NCBI RefSeq assembly: GCF_902686445.1 | Contig: NC_062214.1 | Location: 46,013,454-46,077,453, forward strand | DNA length: 64,000 nucleotides | Direction: 5' to 3' | From: Sciurus carolinensis | Taxonomy: Eukaryota; Chordata; Mammalia; Rodentia; Sciuridae | Part shown: in pieces, positions 1 to 9,499 of the stretch | How the letters are laid out: each line of letters begins with the position of its first letter | Numbering within the stretch: the stretch's first letter is position 1 | Notes under the pieces: generated by a model | The model's input: the letters and a program-made list of their open reading frames with translations, nothing else | What the model was told of the DNA's origin: nothing | Databases searched by the model: none | Position numbers and translations under genes: made by a program

Positions 1-513
1 CCTGATATTTCTATAATACAAGCTGATTAGTTGACATGGAAGTAAAAAACAGAGGGCTCCCCTTTTTCGGCTGGCATTCTATTGGGAAAAAATTCGGTGG
101 TTAGGAAAATTACAAACAGGAATCCAGTCCTCATGGCTGGGTGTGGTTGTCTGGTGTTTCAGTTGTCTGGTTCCCAGTTTCTGGAATGGGAGAAAGGGTG
201 GAGAGCTTCATGATCTTCAGTCTGAGATGAAGGGGTCCCACAGGAGTAGCCGAGTATCAGTTAGAAGAAACCTGTGGATTAGGAGCTGGAGAGGGGTTAG
301 CATTTGACCAGAGATGAGGGCTGTATCGGAACCCCTGTGGGAGAACTGTCCAGGTTATCTAAGAAGAAACTCAAGTGAAAGGGTCAGTCCAAGTAAAAGC
401 AAAGAGATTTAGCACTGAAAAGTATGTGGTGGAAGAAGGGAGAGAAGAAAGCAGGGTGTACACAATGGGGAAGATGGGGACCACTGCTGAGTTAATGATG
501 TGGAGGTCTTGCA
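1..513 (-). pseudogene. ERV reverse transcriptase remnant, active-site segment deleted
   Basis: Read on the minus strand just after the protease-RT frame, the translation gives recognisable finger/palm pieces: a VQDL-like segment, an FSVL segment, then almost at once LFAFTW, and later the palm motif VLPQG. In class I ERVs the stretch between FSVL and LFAFTW carries the first catalytic aspartate (motif A); here it is missing, and two stop codons follow before VLPQG. No YVDD-type motif is recognisable. From about 240 down to 1 I cannot assign the sequence. It could be heavily decayed pol or a junction to env. Confidence 0.7.
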
Positions 514-1134
514 CTAAATGGTAAGATCCATTAGGCTTCCTAACAGCCAGGATGGGTTATAAGGTGAGTTGGCAGGGCGCAGGAAGCCTTTCTGCCTTAA
601 ATCCTGGATGATTGGTTGAAGTCCTATAAGTTTCCTTTGGGGAAGGGGATATTGGGCCTGGGCTGGGTAGGATGTTGGGTCCTTTAGATGAATGAGTACA
701 GGTGAGCATTTAGCTACAGAGGGTGTATGAGTGTCCCAGACCTTGGGGTCAACCAGGGAGGGAGGAAGGGGATATGAGGACTCTGTTTGAGCTGTATATT
801 CCTGCAGAGTCATAAGGAGAGGAATAGTAGAGGAGTCTTGACTGAAGCACATGGTGGGTGAGAAGGAAATAGAGGCACCCAATTTGGTTAGGATGTCCCT
901 TCCCAGAAGGGGAATAGGACATGAAGGAATTATCAAAAAGGAATGAGTAAAGCCAATTTGTCCTATATGGCAGCTTATTGGAGGGGCTTGTAAGGGGTTA
1001 TATGGTTTTCCCTCTACCCCAACAATAGAGGATTTGGCAGCAGAAGTGGGTCCCCAAAACTCCCGCAGCACTGAGAAGGTGGCTCCAGTATCTATAAGGA
1101 AAGGGATCTGCCTGCCTGCCACCGTAAGGGTCAT
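514..1134 (-). pseudogene. ERV protease with start of reverse transcriptase
   Basis: This 206-residue frame opens with the retroviral aspartic protease fold. The catalytic motif is LIDTGATFS (about residues 13-21) and the C-terminal flap/helix motif is LLGRDIL near residues 76-82. A proline-rich linker leads to the RT N-terminus (about residues 145-200, with the LPQRKLIGLQ and GFLRPANSPYN segments). The catalytic DTG is intact. The frame is the same as that of the second nucleocapsid zinc knuckle, from which it is separated by one TGA at 1186-1188, so the start at 1134 is an internal Met rather than a real initiation site. The frame breaks at 514, where RT continues in another frame. Confidence 0.85.
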
Positions 1135-1185
1135 CCGGGGCTCCTGAGTGGTGATGGTCGTCGGGTGCAGAAGTCCCAGGCCCCT

Positions 1186-1188
1186 TCA
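1186..1188 (-). other. Gag-pro stop codon (TGA), readthrough-type arrangement
   Basis: The nucleocapsid frame ends Leu-Ala-Met-Asp-Asp-stop and the protease frame resumes in the same phase 18 codons later. Gammaretroviruses make Gag-Pro-Pol by suppressing a single in-frame stop at this place. Here the stop is TGA. The layout is seen directly; suppression in the ancestral virus is inferred. Confidence 0.7.
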
Positions 1189-1459
1189 GTCATCCATTGC
1201 CAATCCCAGCAAGTCGCCAGAGGGAGGGGCCAAGGATGACCTGGCACTTCTCTGAGCACCAGGGCAATCCATTGCCCAATGTCCCAGTTGGTGGCATTTT
1301 GGACAAGGACGGGGGCTGCCGGGGGTTGGGGCAGGCTCGTGTCCAGTGGCCCTCTTGCCCGCACTTGAGGCATGAGCTTGGAGGTCTTCTGGGAGCTTGG
1401 GCGCCCCTAGCGGTGGACAGTTGGGCAAGTCTAGCTGGCTGAAAGGCTTTGGCCAGCAT
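1186..1459 (-). pseudogene. ERV gag nucleocapsid with two zinc knuckles
   Basis: Two CX2CX4HX4C zinc knuckles are visible. The first (CLKCGQEGHWTRAC) lies in the frame that spans 1190-1459. The second (CPKCHQLGHWAMDC) lies in the frame that spans 1186-1428 and is in phase with the protease. The two are in different frames, so one frameshift separates them. The region is basic and proline-rich, as expected for an RNA-binding nucleocapsid. Simple gammaretroviruses carry one knuckle; two occur in some class I ERV lineages. Confidence 0.82.
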
Positions 1460-1918
1460 TTGGTATTTTAATTTTTGGTTTTTTTTTTTCTTCCCTTCCG
1501 TTATAAACCTTGAATGCCACTGCTAGAACCTGTGGCTGTGGGGTAAGGGGCCCCCTATCCAACCGTCTCAATTTAGCCTTTATGTCAGGGTAACTTTGGG
1601 AAAAGTAATAAGTAGCTGCCATCCCTCCAGAGTCTCAGGATCCTGTTTAGTGTACCTGAGCATGGCCTCTGTAAGGCGACTTAGAAATGCTGATGGGTTT
1701 TCATCTCTGTCCTGTATTACTTCCTGAAGTTTGTCATAGTTAATGGGTTTAATAGCAGCCTTTCATAGACCTGCAAGGACGCAGGTTTGAAACCTATCCT
1801 ACTGTAGACACCCAGCCTCGGTATTATAGTTCCATAGGGACTCCCTATCTGGTACTGCTTCAGCCCTAATGGGGTGGGTTGCGGTCGTTTGATAAATCTC
1901 ATCTGCATAATTGCGCGC

Positions 1919-2342
1919 TTATTTCCAAACTCTCCTGTGTTCCTCAGGGGTTAGGGTGTTGGACATGATCATGTAAATGTCATGCCAGGTAAGGTTATAA
2001 GACTGGGTAAGGTACTGAAATTTCTTAATGAAGGTTGCCGGGTTGGAGGTGAAGGAATCTAGTCGCTTCTCTATTTGGGACAGATCAGACAGTGAAAAGG
2101 GGACATGGACTCTGATTACTCCCTCTGCGCCAGCCACCTCCTGTAAAGGAGCTAGTATATGTGCATGAGACCACGTGGTGGGAGGACTTGGTGGGCTGAG
2201 TGGAGGAGCAGAAGGAGAAACAGAATGAGGCAAAGGAGGAATGAACACGGGCTTCTGCAGTAGGAGGCCTGTAAGGAGATGATTCATCAGCTGGATCAAA
2301 CTCACAAGAGAAAGAAGGGTTAAAAGGGGGAGGAAAAGTCAA
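1919..2342 (-). pseudogene. ERV gag proline-rich linker and capsid N-terminus (frameshifted)
   Basis: One frame (2342-2085) carries the proline-rich stretch after matrix. An overlapping frame (2305-1919) carries a capsid start: a VHVPFSLSDL segment followed by helices around TFIKKFQYLTQSY and DIYMIMSNTLTPEE. This resembles gammaretroviral capsid, where the P(F/W)SxxDL motif follows the N-terminal hairpin. The switch of frame shows at least one indel. Capsid sequence continues in pieces toward 1430 (for example 1622-1431) with more stops and shifts. Confidence 0.72.
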
Positions 2343-2438
2343 GAGAACGTGTTCAGGTTTTTGAGGAGAGCAGAGATTAGGTTTAGCACGAAAGAAAGGA
2401 AAAACACGAAGGGGAAAAGTCTCTTTCCATTCACCAGG

Positions 2439-2651
2439 TCACCCACATATGTACTTAATCATAACTAGTATAATTATGCATATAATTATACCTAGTATAA
2501 AGCTAGAATTTAGGGTGTCATAAATAGACCATTCTGATTTACTATCTAAAGGACAGTTTGGCTCTAATTCAGGGAACAGGTGAAGGTGTTTGAGATTGTT
2601 TAATAAACATCTCAGGGGTGAGTTTGCCGGGGTGTAAGTCCTAGATCCCAT
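2439..2651 (-). pseudogene. ERV gag matrix domain (start of gag)
   Basis: The frame begins Met-Gly-Ser, so a myristoylatable glycine is present, and continues with SPLRCLLNNLKHL. This layout is typical of the matrix domain of class I ERVs. It ends after 70 residues in a hydrophobic run rather than continuing to the proline-rich linker, so an indel or stop interrupts it. The start is chosen because it is the first ATG after the leader and has the N-terminal Gly expected of Gag. Confidence 0.72.
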
Positions 2652-3160
2652 GGCGAAGACTGAGAAACACCTAAGTTAGTGATCGGGCGTCCCATGACCA
2701 CGTGTTAGGCAATGAGAACGTAGTACACAGGTCTGGTCGTCACACAGTACCAGTGTTTACCGGGCAATAGCTGAGAGAGTTTGAGGACCTGACCAGGATT
2801 TCGAGTGCAACGAGAAAATAAGCCTCAAACCCTGAGAGAGAATCTCAGCACCATAAAATCAGGAATCCACCCGGCAGATAAGACCACTATAGGGACCAAC
2901 CGTAACTTTGAAAGTCGTGGCTGGGGGTACCCCCACACCTCAGCAGCCTCGAGAGCCCTGGATACTCAACAGTCACTTCTCAGGTCAGCAGAAATGTATT
3001 TAAGTGGTCTAGGGGACCTGCCTAAGGGGAACTCAACAATTTGGAGTCCGGTGTTGCATGCAGAAAACTGGGCATCCAGGTAAATGGAAGGTGAGCCTGT
3101 ATCCGTGGGCACTGGGGCATTTGGATGGGATTCTGCTTGCTTAGTTGGCAGAAGGACCCA
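2652..3160 (-). other. ERV leader between primer binding site and gag
   Basis: About 510 bp between the primer binding site and the gag ATG, where the packaging signal and the major splice donor would lie. I could not pick a specific donor site. The small open frames here, such as 2805-3083 on the plus strand, have no recognisable content. Confidence 0.6.
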
Positions 3161-3178
3161 TCCCGGGTTTCAGCACCA
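3161..3178 (-). other. Retroviral primer binding site, tRNA-Phe type
   Basis: On the minus strand this reads TGGTGCTGAAACCCGGGA, directly after the LTR terminus and a 2-nt spacer. It differs by one base from the 18-nt complement of the tRNA-Phe 3' end as I remember it (TGGTGCCGAAACCCGGGA). The position, the TGG start and the match together make this a primer site. It supports an ERV-F/H-like lineage. Confidence 0.8.
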
Positions 3179-3180
3179 GA

Positions 3181-3610
3181 TGTAAGGCAGTTTGGGACCC
3201 GCGGCGATTCTTGCCACTGCTGTGCGATCCCACTGAACTGCCGCCCGCTCGCTCGTCTCAGTTGCAGCTTGCCAATAGCTCCAAGAAAAATGCACTGCAG
3301 ACACGAGGTCTCACGCAAGAGACTTTATTATGCGGACGACTAACACGTCTGCTCAGGGTGAAAAGAAAGGAAAAAAGAGAAAGATAGCGTGTGCGCTTCT
3401 CCCAGATATTGGAATCTCCTGGGCTGGAAGGAACCAGTAGCGGAGGAGAATACTTGACTGATGAACCAATAGCTATTTAGCATGTTAGGACATAATGTGG
3501 GAAGCAGGAAAATGGCGGTAGCGTAAGCCGGAAATTCCTGTAAGGTAAGAGACGGGCAGAGCACAGATTGACAGGTGGTTGGGAGGCCGGAGTATCGGCT
3601 TTATATTACA
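3181..3610 (-). repeat. 5' LTR of the class I ERV
   Basis: 430 bp bounded by TGTAA...TTACA, a 5-bp terminal inverted repeat with the canonical TG/CA ends, abutting the primer binding site. On the minus strand a polyadenylation signal AATAAA lies at 3329-3324. A TAAATA TATA-like box lies about 150 bp upstream of it (near 3478-3473), with an ATTGG (inverted CCAAT) nearby. These give a U3-R-U5 order consistent with the minus orientation. The target-site duplication cannot be tested because the partner end is not in the window. Confidence 0.85.
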
Positions 3611-3757
3611 GTTTGTTTTTGAGGACTTTGAGAAAAAAAATTCTGAAGTTCACCTGAAAAAGATGAAAAGGCTTGCAGTTATTGTCAAGTTAATGATAAA
3701 AGATTCCCTATAAAATAAAATGTAAAAGCATGCCTCTAATGACAGTATTTAAAATAC

Positions 3758-3990
3758 AGTGGCACATGCTTGCAATCCCAGTGATTCAGGTGGCTGAGGC
3801 AAGAGGATTGCAATTTCGAGCTCAGCTTGAGCAACTTAGTGAGACCCTGCCTCAAAATTAAAAAAAAAAGAACAAAAGCGAAAACAAAAACAAAACAAAA
3901 AACCATTAAGGACTGAGGATGTAGCTTAGTAGCAAAGCATCCCTGAGTTCAATCCCCAGTACCCAAAAAACAAAAGCAAAAGCAAAACAA
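3758..3990 (+). repeat. B4-type SINE (B1-like plus ID-like dimer)
   Basis: The left half resembles 7SL/B1 (GTGGCACATGCTTGCAATCCC, later GGCTGAGGCAAGAGGATTG, then GAGACCCTGCCTC). An A-rich linker follows, then an ID/tRNA-like right half with A-box-like GTAGCTTAGTAG and B-box-like GTTCAATCC, and a CAAAA-rich tail. This fused layout recurs at least eight times in the window. Confidence 0.85.
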
Positions 3991-4168
3991 AAAAACTACA
4001 GTGGGTAAGGCAAAAAAATAACCGGTTAAATGTGACAGATTATGGAGCCTCCAAACAGTCCGTAATTATACATGAAAGCTATATTGGAAAAGAGAAGTAT
4101 CATGAATCAATAGGTAAAAGATGAACAGTAGGTAAAAGGTGAACAGTTTATTTATTTTTTATTTTTTT

Positions 4169-4631
4169 AGCATATTAAGCAGGTTTTATTTAAAGGTAAT
4201 AATACAGACTTCTCCCGGCAGGAAGAAGGGGGCAATAGCTGATGTTCTAAAGTCCCAAGAAGTGAGCACACCCTCCATCTTTTATAGGTTAAATTCTCTT
4301 TTGTTCTCCAGTTCTCTCCCCCCTTATCTCTCCTTCCTGCCTACGTGACTAGGCCTGGTTTTGCATTAAGTGAGAAGCCATGGGCAGGGGGAGGGCCAAG
4401 GTGATTCAGGCAGGTAAGGTCCCAGGGGGCATTAATTAGCAGCTCCTTGCTTGCAGTCCTTGATAAAGGCAGGTAAATTTGGTAATCAATGGGCTCCGGA
4501 GATCCTTGACATTCCATTCTTCCAGGGGCAGTCTCCAACTTCCAGAGGCAGATGGCTTCATGGCTTCATTTCCTCGAATTGACCCGATCCCCTATTTCTA
4601 CACTAACTACCTGTTCTTAATTCTGGCTTCA
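4169..4631 (-). repeat. 3' LTR (U3-R only) of the 4139-6768 element
   Basis: The minus-strand start TGAAGCC directly follows a purine tract. A TATA box (TATAAAAG, 4286-4279) lies about 90 bp before a polyadenylation signal AATAAA (4190-4185). Sequence after the predicted cleavage point near 4169 is an A-rich tail instead of U5. The LTR is unrelated by eye to the one at 3181-3610, so this is a different ERV family. Confidence 0.62.
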
Positions 4632-4642
4632 TTCCCCCCTTT
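4632..4642 (-). other. Polypurine tract preceding the LTR
   Basis: On the minus strand AAAGGGGGGAA lies immediately before the LTR TG. Retroviruses use such a tract to prime plus-strand DNA. Its position fixes the LTR boundary at 4631. Confidence 0.65.
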
Positions 4643-6768
4643 AGCTTTAGGAACTCCTAACTGCTGTAAGGAAAAGAAAGGGGGCACTGATCGTTCTGGC
4701 TGCTTCGAAGATGAAAGGGGGCAGCGAGGGGCAAGCAGTTTGGAGTTCCTTTTTTAAAAATCGGGTCAATCGAGGGGTCCAAGGTAGAAGTCTGGTTGGG
4801 GAAGAGCAGGTTGTAAAGTCATCTGGGGGTGGGTGCTTCTATGATAGAAGAACAAAAAGACATGAGTACTGAAAAGAGATTGGTACAAAGTAAATGTTGC
4901 AGCATCTGGAACATGCCACTGAGTATCATGAAAATGACAGAAGTCAATCTCTCACCAGGAGGTGGAAGAACTGAGAAATTGTTCCCATAACAAGGCCTAA
5001 CAAAGGCTGGAGAGGACAAGGCCTTTATCTGGGGACTTTAACATTGTCCAGGTTATCAGGAATGTAAACACAACATTTAACTCTTAATGTCATAGATGTC
5101 CCCAGAAAATATAGTTAAGCTACTTAATGTCATCTGATTTTTGTAAAATATCCCTTTATTGGTATAACCTGTGTTTAGTAGAGATCTCTATACTTCTGTT
5201 ACTTAGGGATAGATAATCATACGAGCAAACGTAGATTAAGACTACCTGTGTAGCTTAGGAAGGTCTGCAGGCCTTAAACTGACTAAAAACTTCTGACTCT
5301 GGCAGTTTCTCTTGATAGTTGTCAGGTACATTTGCCTAAGAATCTCTCTTTTGTGGCTTTTAGTCTTTATTCTAGTGGACTAACACAAGTGTACATCTTA
5401 AGTTATATTTAACTATTATTTCTTTGAAATGCCCAAGAATGGCTATATTTTGGTTTTAACTGTTTTGTTGGGTGTCTAAGATCAAGCTGGTCAAACTGAC
5501 CTGTTCCTGTCTTGTTAAAGAGTCAGCTGAGTTCCCACAGGGGTCACTCGTAGAGAACTTAAGAGCAGCTTCTTAGCTCCACCAGTGCCATTGGTTAGGA
5601 AGGGTCTCCTTGATGAGGTGGCTTCCTTTGGAAGCATCAAGGAACGTCTCCCTTTTTCCATGACCCTCCTTTGCAGCAAATGCACTGAGTGATTTTTCAT
5701 CCTCTAGTGGTCTCAACAATCTCCTTGATCAGGAGGTTGTGTGACCCAGAGTTGCAATGCTCCTTAGAGAAGTTCTTTTGTTCCCTGGGTTCAGGCTGAT
5801 TGAGGGTAAAACATTCAAATACTGGTCTATTTTGCCTTCTGTAGTTAATTCCAATCTCTAAGTTTGATCTTAATCATCCAGCAAGCCAGTCTCACCAGCC
5901 ATAAAGTAAGAGTACTGGGCTTTAACTTCAATGTCTATAACTTTACAGTTATTTACCCTTTTATCTAACTGGAGTCTGTATTACTACTGGAAGTTACCAC
6001 TATCTGTTCTATAGGTGATGGCTTATTATAACAAGTTACCTAGGTTGTGTGTTCTTGAAGCAGCTACTTCTGCAAAGCATTAAAAGGTAACAGTTTTACA
6101 AAATGAAATTAGCAAGAGTAAAAATATATTCAGTTTGTATAATAACTATCTTGAATTTTGACTGAGAACCACCTTATATTCCCTATTTGAGATCATAGTA
6201 ATTTTACAACAAAAACCAATCTTTTGAATATAACTTTAAATAAGCTGAAGTCTGACTTATTTTGGAGTCATTTTAATATGCAGTAAGGTGGGAGGCAGAG
6301 CCTTATCTCAGGTAAGGCGTGGCTCTTTACAAATCTTAAGTGTTCTAATTTTGATGTTGATCTTTACTTCTTTCTTAAATATCATTTTAAGAAGTGTACA
6401 TATATTGATTCCTTGGTCTATATGAACATTAGTTAACACAATTTACATTATATCTAAAACATGAGTTAAAGAAAGGCTGAGAGAGCTTTTAACTTTCCTT
6501 GTGTGACAAAGTGGCAAAATGCTTTTATGTTTCACAATATTAACCTTTAAACAAATCAGACTCTAACGTTTAGAAATACATTTACATTTAAAATTCTTTA
6601 TCTCAGTGTAAAAAGTAACAAATTTTACATATACCCTATTGATAACCGGTCCTATAATAGAACATTAAATGATAGAAATAAATCCCCAATAAAATTTACT
6701 CTTTATAAGTTTAAGATTACCATTACAGACAAGTTTAATCTGGAGAATAGCAGAGTGAACAGTTTATT

Positions 6769-7174
6769 AAATGCTTTGAGAAAGTTGGCTAGCTAGTTGA
6801 GGAAAAAGCACAGACTCTCTTCTACATTTCTGGTGAATTCAGGATTAAATGTAAAAAAAATAATATTTAGAAAAAATTGATATTGATATTGATAAATATT
6901 TAACTGATTTCTAGAAGAAGAAAAACTTAATAAACATAAAGTGCTTAGATCAGCATTCTTGAGTTTATAAATTTTTTTATTTCTGTGCTTAAAAGCATTA
7001 ATAGTACTAAAAAGAAAACAAAAGAAGTGAAAATTTCTGGCTCCAAATATGATGGCTTTAAATTATAAAGAATTTGTACACTAGGATCTCTGCAGACATA
7101 AAGAAAAAGAATAGGTTATTTAGAAAAATAAAAATACATGACAAATTTGTGTAAAAATTTAGACTCATCTGTAA
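6769..7174. other. AT-rich stretch, nothing recognised
   Basis: No open frame of note and no repeat that I can name. It is strongly AT-rich. Confidence 0.5.
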
Positions 7175-7480
7175 TGAAATCTCAGTTAAAATAGCAATAA
7201 GATACCATTTTTCTGATAAAATCAGTAAAGATTGAAATTTTGCAATGCTATAGAGGCTGTTGTCGAGAATGGAAATTTCATCATGGCTGGTGGGAGTGTG
7301 AATTGGTACAACCTGGAAAAGGATTTGGTGGTGTGTAGTAAGAGCAAGAAAACATATCCCTTGACCCAGCAGTTTTTCTTCTAGGTGTGTATACTAAGAA
7401 ATAATCAGAAATGCAGTCAGAGAAGTAGTTGTTTACAGCAATATTACCATTATTGTTTCATATCAGCAAATGTCATTATA
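7175..7480 (+). repeat. Old LINE-1 3'-region fragment
   Basis: The phrases GCTGGTGGGAGTGTGAATTGGTACAA (read as two overlapping parts) and CCCTTGACCCAGCAGTTTTTCTTC match the conserved end of L1 ORF2, but with many differences and no open frame. This is an old, diverged copy unrelated to the young L1s nearby. Confidence 0.65.
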
Positions 7481-9207
7481 TAATTTACTAGAGATACATT
7501 ATTTTGTATTTTACCAAATATGAAATATTTGTAAGAGTTTTCAGTTTTTGCAACCTTTCACCTAGTGCCAATTAACATTAAAAAGTAAATTTCCATGTGT
7601 CTCACTTCATACTTTTAAAATTCAGTTTAAATAGTTAGGAGTATAAGGTATGTCTAAGTCCAGGCTAAAAATAATTCTAATCAAAGAAAGTCTTTAATAA
7701 AGATACCAGTTCTATTACACTGCAGATTTTTAAAAATATTTCATGAAATTTAAGGGTATGTGGGATTTTATTGTGTTCATTTCTAAAAAGTGTTATATTT
7801 CCTGTTTTTCCTTCCTGGGATTTTCTCTTTAACTAGAGATGGAGAAATTATGAAAGAGGAATGAACACCAGCCTCTTCCTTTTACTGCTCTCTTACTTCC
7901 TATTAGAAGCCAGTGGGCACAGAAGCCCAGAACAAGTGACCCAGAGGGATTAGACTCCCAGGGCACAAAGCAGAGCAGGGTAGAAAATTGGCCTGGGGAA
8001 GGGGCACAAAAAACAACTGGTGGGAGAACAAAGGACAATGATCCCCCCATTCCCCATGGACAAACACAATCACTGTTTCTTTCTGCTTAGCTGCATGTGC
8101 TCAAACTGTTTCTGATTATTCATGGCAGAAAGATTATCTTTTTATCAGGAATCTCTAACCACCAGATCTCCCTCTCACTTTCCTCTCTTAAACTAGAAAG
8201 GAGAATAAAATTCCAAAAAGAACCCAGGTGGTGATAGTCATTGGAAAGGAGACCCATACGTCTACCACTGAAGAGACTCCATTAATCATAGAGAAGGCCA
8301 ATCCTCAGTGCTTTAAGGGAGCAATTTCTGAGGAACTTGGAGCTTCAAACTTCCCAAACTATGGCCTAATAACTCAGTAAGTGGTCTTAATAATGATTAT
8401 ATGTTGCTTGAATAATTCTGATAAGAGCAAATAACACTACTACTGTTCAATACATGTTCCCTCCCCCCCAGACCTAACAACTTTTAATTACTATAAAGTC
8501 ACAGTAGTACTGGAAAACAGAAAAAGATCAGAGGCAATCAGAAACCCATTTTATTTCATATACATGGCCACAATATCTCTTGTGTACTTTTGCTACAATA
8601 TGATCTTGACATTCTTCCTATCCAGTAAATAAATATATATTTCCTTCTGTTGAACCCAGAAGGACTTTCATGACTGAACCAATAGATATAGTTTAAGGAA
8701 TATCATAGAGATCGTAAAAATAACACACACTTCTGCTTACAATCTCAAAGAGTTTGCTCATGGAACCATCTGTGAGGAAGCCCAAGCAACCTATGGAGAA
8801 CTGACCCACAGCTCTAATTCACTCCTAGCTAATAACCAATATCAAGCCACCAATCATGTAAAATGAGTCGTCTAAAAGGAAATCCCTCAGCACTCAATTG
8901 TACCTCCCAGATGATACCACATGGAGCAGAGATGACCTGTTAGGTCCAACCCCGCCCACATTGCAGATTCCTGAGCAGCAGAGCAAAAGGAAAGAAATGA
9001 TGAAAATAATTAAAAAGAAAAAGCAAAAACTCTACTGAGTTTCATTTTGAAATTGAATTTCATTTCAGTGAAATTCAATCCTGGTTCTCCAAATATTAAT
9101 AAAACCAAATCATGGTCAAGAAACAAAGAAAATATGCTACAGAAGAGAAAGGAGTTGTAATTACAGATGCAGAGAGCATGAGTTCCAAGACAACGTTGTG
9201 GGCAATT
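7481..9207. other. Unassigned intergenic sequence
   Basis: No gene, SINE or L1 that I can recognise. The only frames are short chance ones (such as 7829-8050 minus and 9112-9303 plus). Confidence 0.5.
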
Positions 9208-9499
9208 TTATATATTTTTTTATATATTTTATATATTTTTTATATATTTTTTTATTGTAAACAAATGGGATACATGTTGTTTCTCTGTTTGTACATGGCG
9301 TAAAGGCATACCATTTGTGTAATCGTAAATTTACATAGGGTAATGTTGTTTGATTCATTCTGTTATTTTTTCCCTTCCCCCCACCCCTCCCACCCCTCTT
9401 TTCACTCTATACATCCCTTCCTTCCTCCATTCTTGCCCCCTCCCTAACCCTAACTCTAACCCTAACACTAACCCCTCCCATCCCCCATTATGTGTCATT

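Larger units (their letters stand above)
1..3610 (-). mobile_element. Decayed class I endogenous retrovirus (5' half of a provirus)
   Basis: The order on the minus strand is LTR (3610-3181), primer binding site (3178-3161), a leader of about 500 bp, gag matrix, capsid and nucleocapsid pieces, protease, then a reverse transcriptase remnant running off the window. The protease and RT motifs and the gag-stop-pro layout are gammaretrovirus-like. The primer site fits tRNA-Phe and there are two zinc knuckles, a combination I associate with HERV-H/HERV-F-like class I lineages. No frame is intact and pol is deleted across its active site, so the copy is dead. The 3' LTR, if present, lies outside the window, so the flanking duplication cannot be checked. 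Confidence 0.88.
4139..6768 (-). mobile_element. LTR-containing element with L1-type hallmarks (TSD and poly(A))
   Basis: A perfect 14-bp repeat GTGAACAGTTTATT flanks the segment (4139-4152 and 6755-6768). On the minus strand the element ends in an A-rich tail (4168-4153) 15 nt after an AATAAA inside an LTR, so the LTR stops at the expected RNA cleavage site and lacks U5. Read in element orientation the duplication begins AATAAA after TTT, close to the L1 endonuclease preference. I infer that a polyadenylated, 5'-truncated ERV transcript was inserted by LINE-1. The internal part 4643-6754 has no frame above 70 codons and no domain that I recognise. Confidence 0.6.

Noticed and set aside
1131..1373. 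80-codon minus frame overlapping nucleocapsid and protease
   Set aside because: Other-frame shadow; the zinc knuckles and protease are in different frames.
9442..9476. Interstitial telomere site from a chromosome fusion
   Set aside because: The tract lies at a fixed place in the L1 3' UTR and recurs in a second L1 copy with the same variant order, so it is part of the L1.
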